Assembly: GCA_029933895.1 (NCBI GenBank)
Contig: JAOZNG010000088.1
Coordinates: 1-5,367 of the forward strand
Direction of reading: 5' to 3'
DNA: 5,367 bases
Source: an archaeon
GTDB taxonomy: Archaea; Altiarchaeota; Altiarchaeia; IMC4; QMZM01
In this document: positions 5,063-5,367 of the stretch, piece after piece
Numbering within the stretch: the stretch's first letter is position 1
Layout of the letters: the number at the start of each line of letters is the position of its first letter
Notes under the pieces: generated by a model
Told to the model about the DNA's origin: nothing
Database searches by the model: none
Seen by the model: only the letters and a program-made list of their open reading frames with translations
Program-made: the position numbers and the translations under genes

Positions 5063-5367
5063 ATGAATTCTCTGACCTCCCCTATTTTTTTCTTCGCCTC
5101 CTGGATTGACTCTCTAATATTCCTCCTGTATCTCTCCTCATCTGACGGGGCCCCCTCCCCAACTATCCTCTTTATCTCTGTATACGCGGATTCCCTGAAG
5201 AGAGGCGTCATATCCTCCATCCTCCCGTCTCTTGTATTGAGTGTTGCCTTTGAGGGGCCTTTCACAACCTCACCGACAATGTTTATCTCGACTCCAGCAT
5301 CACGGACCACATCCATAATATCATCGCAGAATCCGGGGGGGCAGGATATGAGCAGCGAGTCAAGCGA
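5029..5367 (-). CDS. AIR synthase-related (PurM/HypE-like) protein, C-terminal part, 5' end beyond window
   Basis: This is an open frame of 112 codons that runs off the right edge of the window. The first in-frame ATG inside the window (5316) is not the true start, because the 17 codons before it continue the conserved fold. The segment LLISCPPGFCDDIMDVV followed by GVEINIVGEV resembles the C-terminal domain of AIR-synthase-like proteins (the PurM/HypE/ThiL/SelD superfamily), where a substrate strand and helix lead into an IGEV-like turn. The tail with FRESAYTEIKRIVGE and then a charged, probably helical stretch of about 35 residues looks like the archaeal HypE-like group, but the exact subfamily cannot be settled without the missing N-terminal domain that holds the ATP and metal site. 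It is convergent with the DUF1464 gene and overlaps it by 34 bp. Confidence 0.7.
   Translation of the reverse strand, partial: SLDSLLISCPPGFCDDIMDVVRDAGVEINIVGEVVKGPSKATLNTRDGRMEDMTPLFRESAYTEIKRIVGEGAPSDEERYRRNIRESIQEAKKKIGEVREFIQSRNETSSGG
5085..5091 (+). terminator. Possible U-tract terminator of the plus-strand operon
   Basis: A run of seven T starts 22 nt after the DUF1464 stop codon. Archaeal termination often occurs at such T-tracts without a strong hairpin. The run lies inside the convergent AIR-synthase-related gene, where it encodes consecutive lysines, so coding alone could explain it. Confidence 0.3.

Overview
The window looks like a gene-dense piece of a euryarchaeal chromosome, probably from a methanogen or a relative that makes tetrahydromethanopterin (H4MPT). 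The reasons are a beta-RFAP synthase (committed step of the methanopterin arylamine branch), an archaeal chorismate-lyase-like protein (DUF98), a DUF1464 protein, frequent AGG/AGA Arg and ATA Ile codons, TATA-box-like promoters placed for leaderless or nearly leaderless transcripts, and very tight gene packing. The species cannot be named from the sequence.

Left half, minus strand (1-1903): a four-gene transcription unit read right to left. It starts with a secreted or lipid-anchored protein that has a Thr-rich repeat linker and an eight-cysteine C-terminal domain. Then come queD, queC and queE (queE cut by the window edge). The three que genes convert dihydroneopterin triphosphate to preQ0, the 7-deazaguanine precursor of archaeosine in archaeal tRNA. 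The first two junctions are 4-nt ATGA overlaps and the third has no gap, so translational coupling is likely.

Middle (1904-1968): a 65-bp divergent control region with back-to-back A+T-rich TATA-like elements, one for each operon.

Right half, plus strand (1969-5062): a three-gene operon. Gene 1 is an unusual fusion of a DUF447 flavoprotein-like domain to beta-RFAP synthase (MptG). Gene 2 is a DUF98/Rv2949c-type chorismate pyruvate-lyase that overlaps gene 1 by 44 nt. It should supply 4-hydroxybenzoate, the aromatic substrate of MptG. Gene 3, 3 nt further on, is a DUF1464 ASKHA-fold, kinase-like protein of unknown function. Together they read as a methanopterin arylamine module with one known step, one precursor step and two poorly characterised partners (DUF447, DUF1464).

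Right edge, minus strand (5029-5367): the C-terminal end of an AIR-synthase-related (PurM/HypE-like) protein, convergent with and overlapping the end of the DUF1464 gene. No tRNA, rRNA, CRISPR array, insertion sequence or phage gene was seen. The only stretch without a gene is the 65-bp divergent promoter region.
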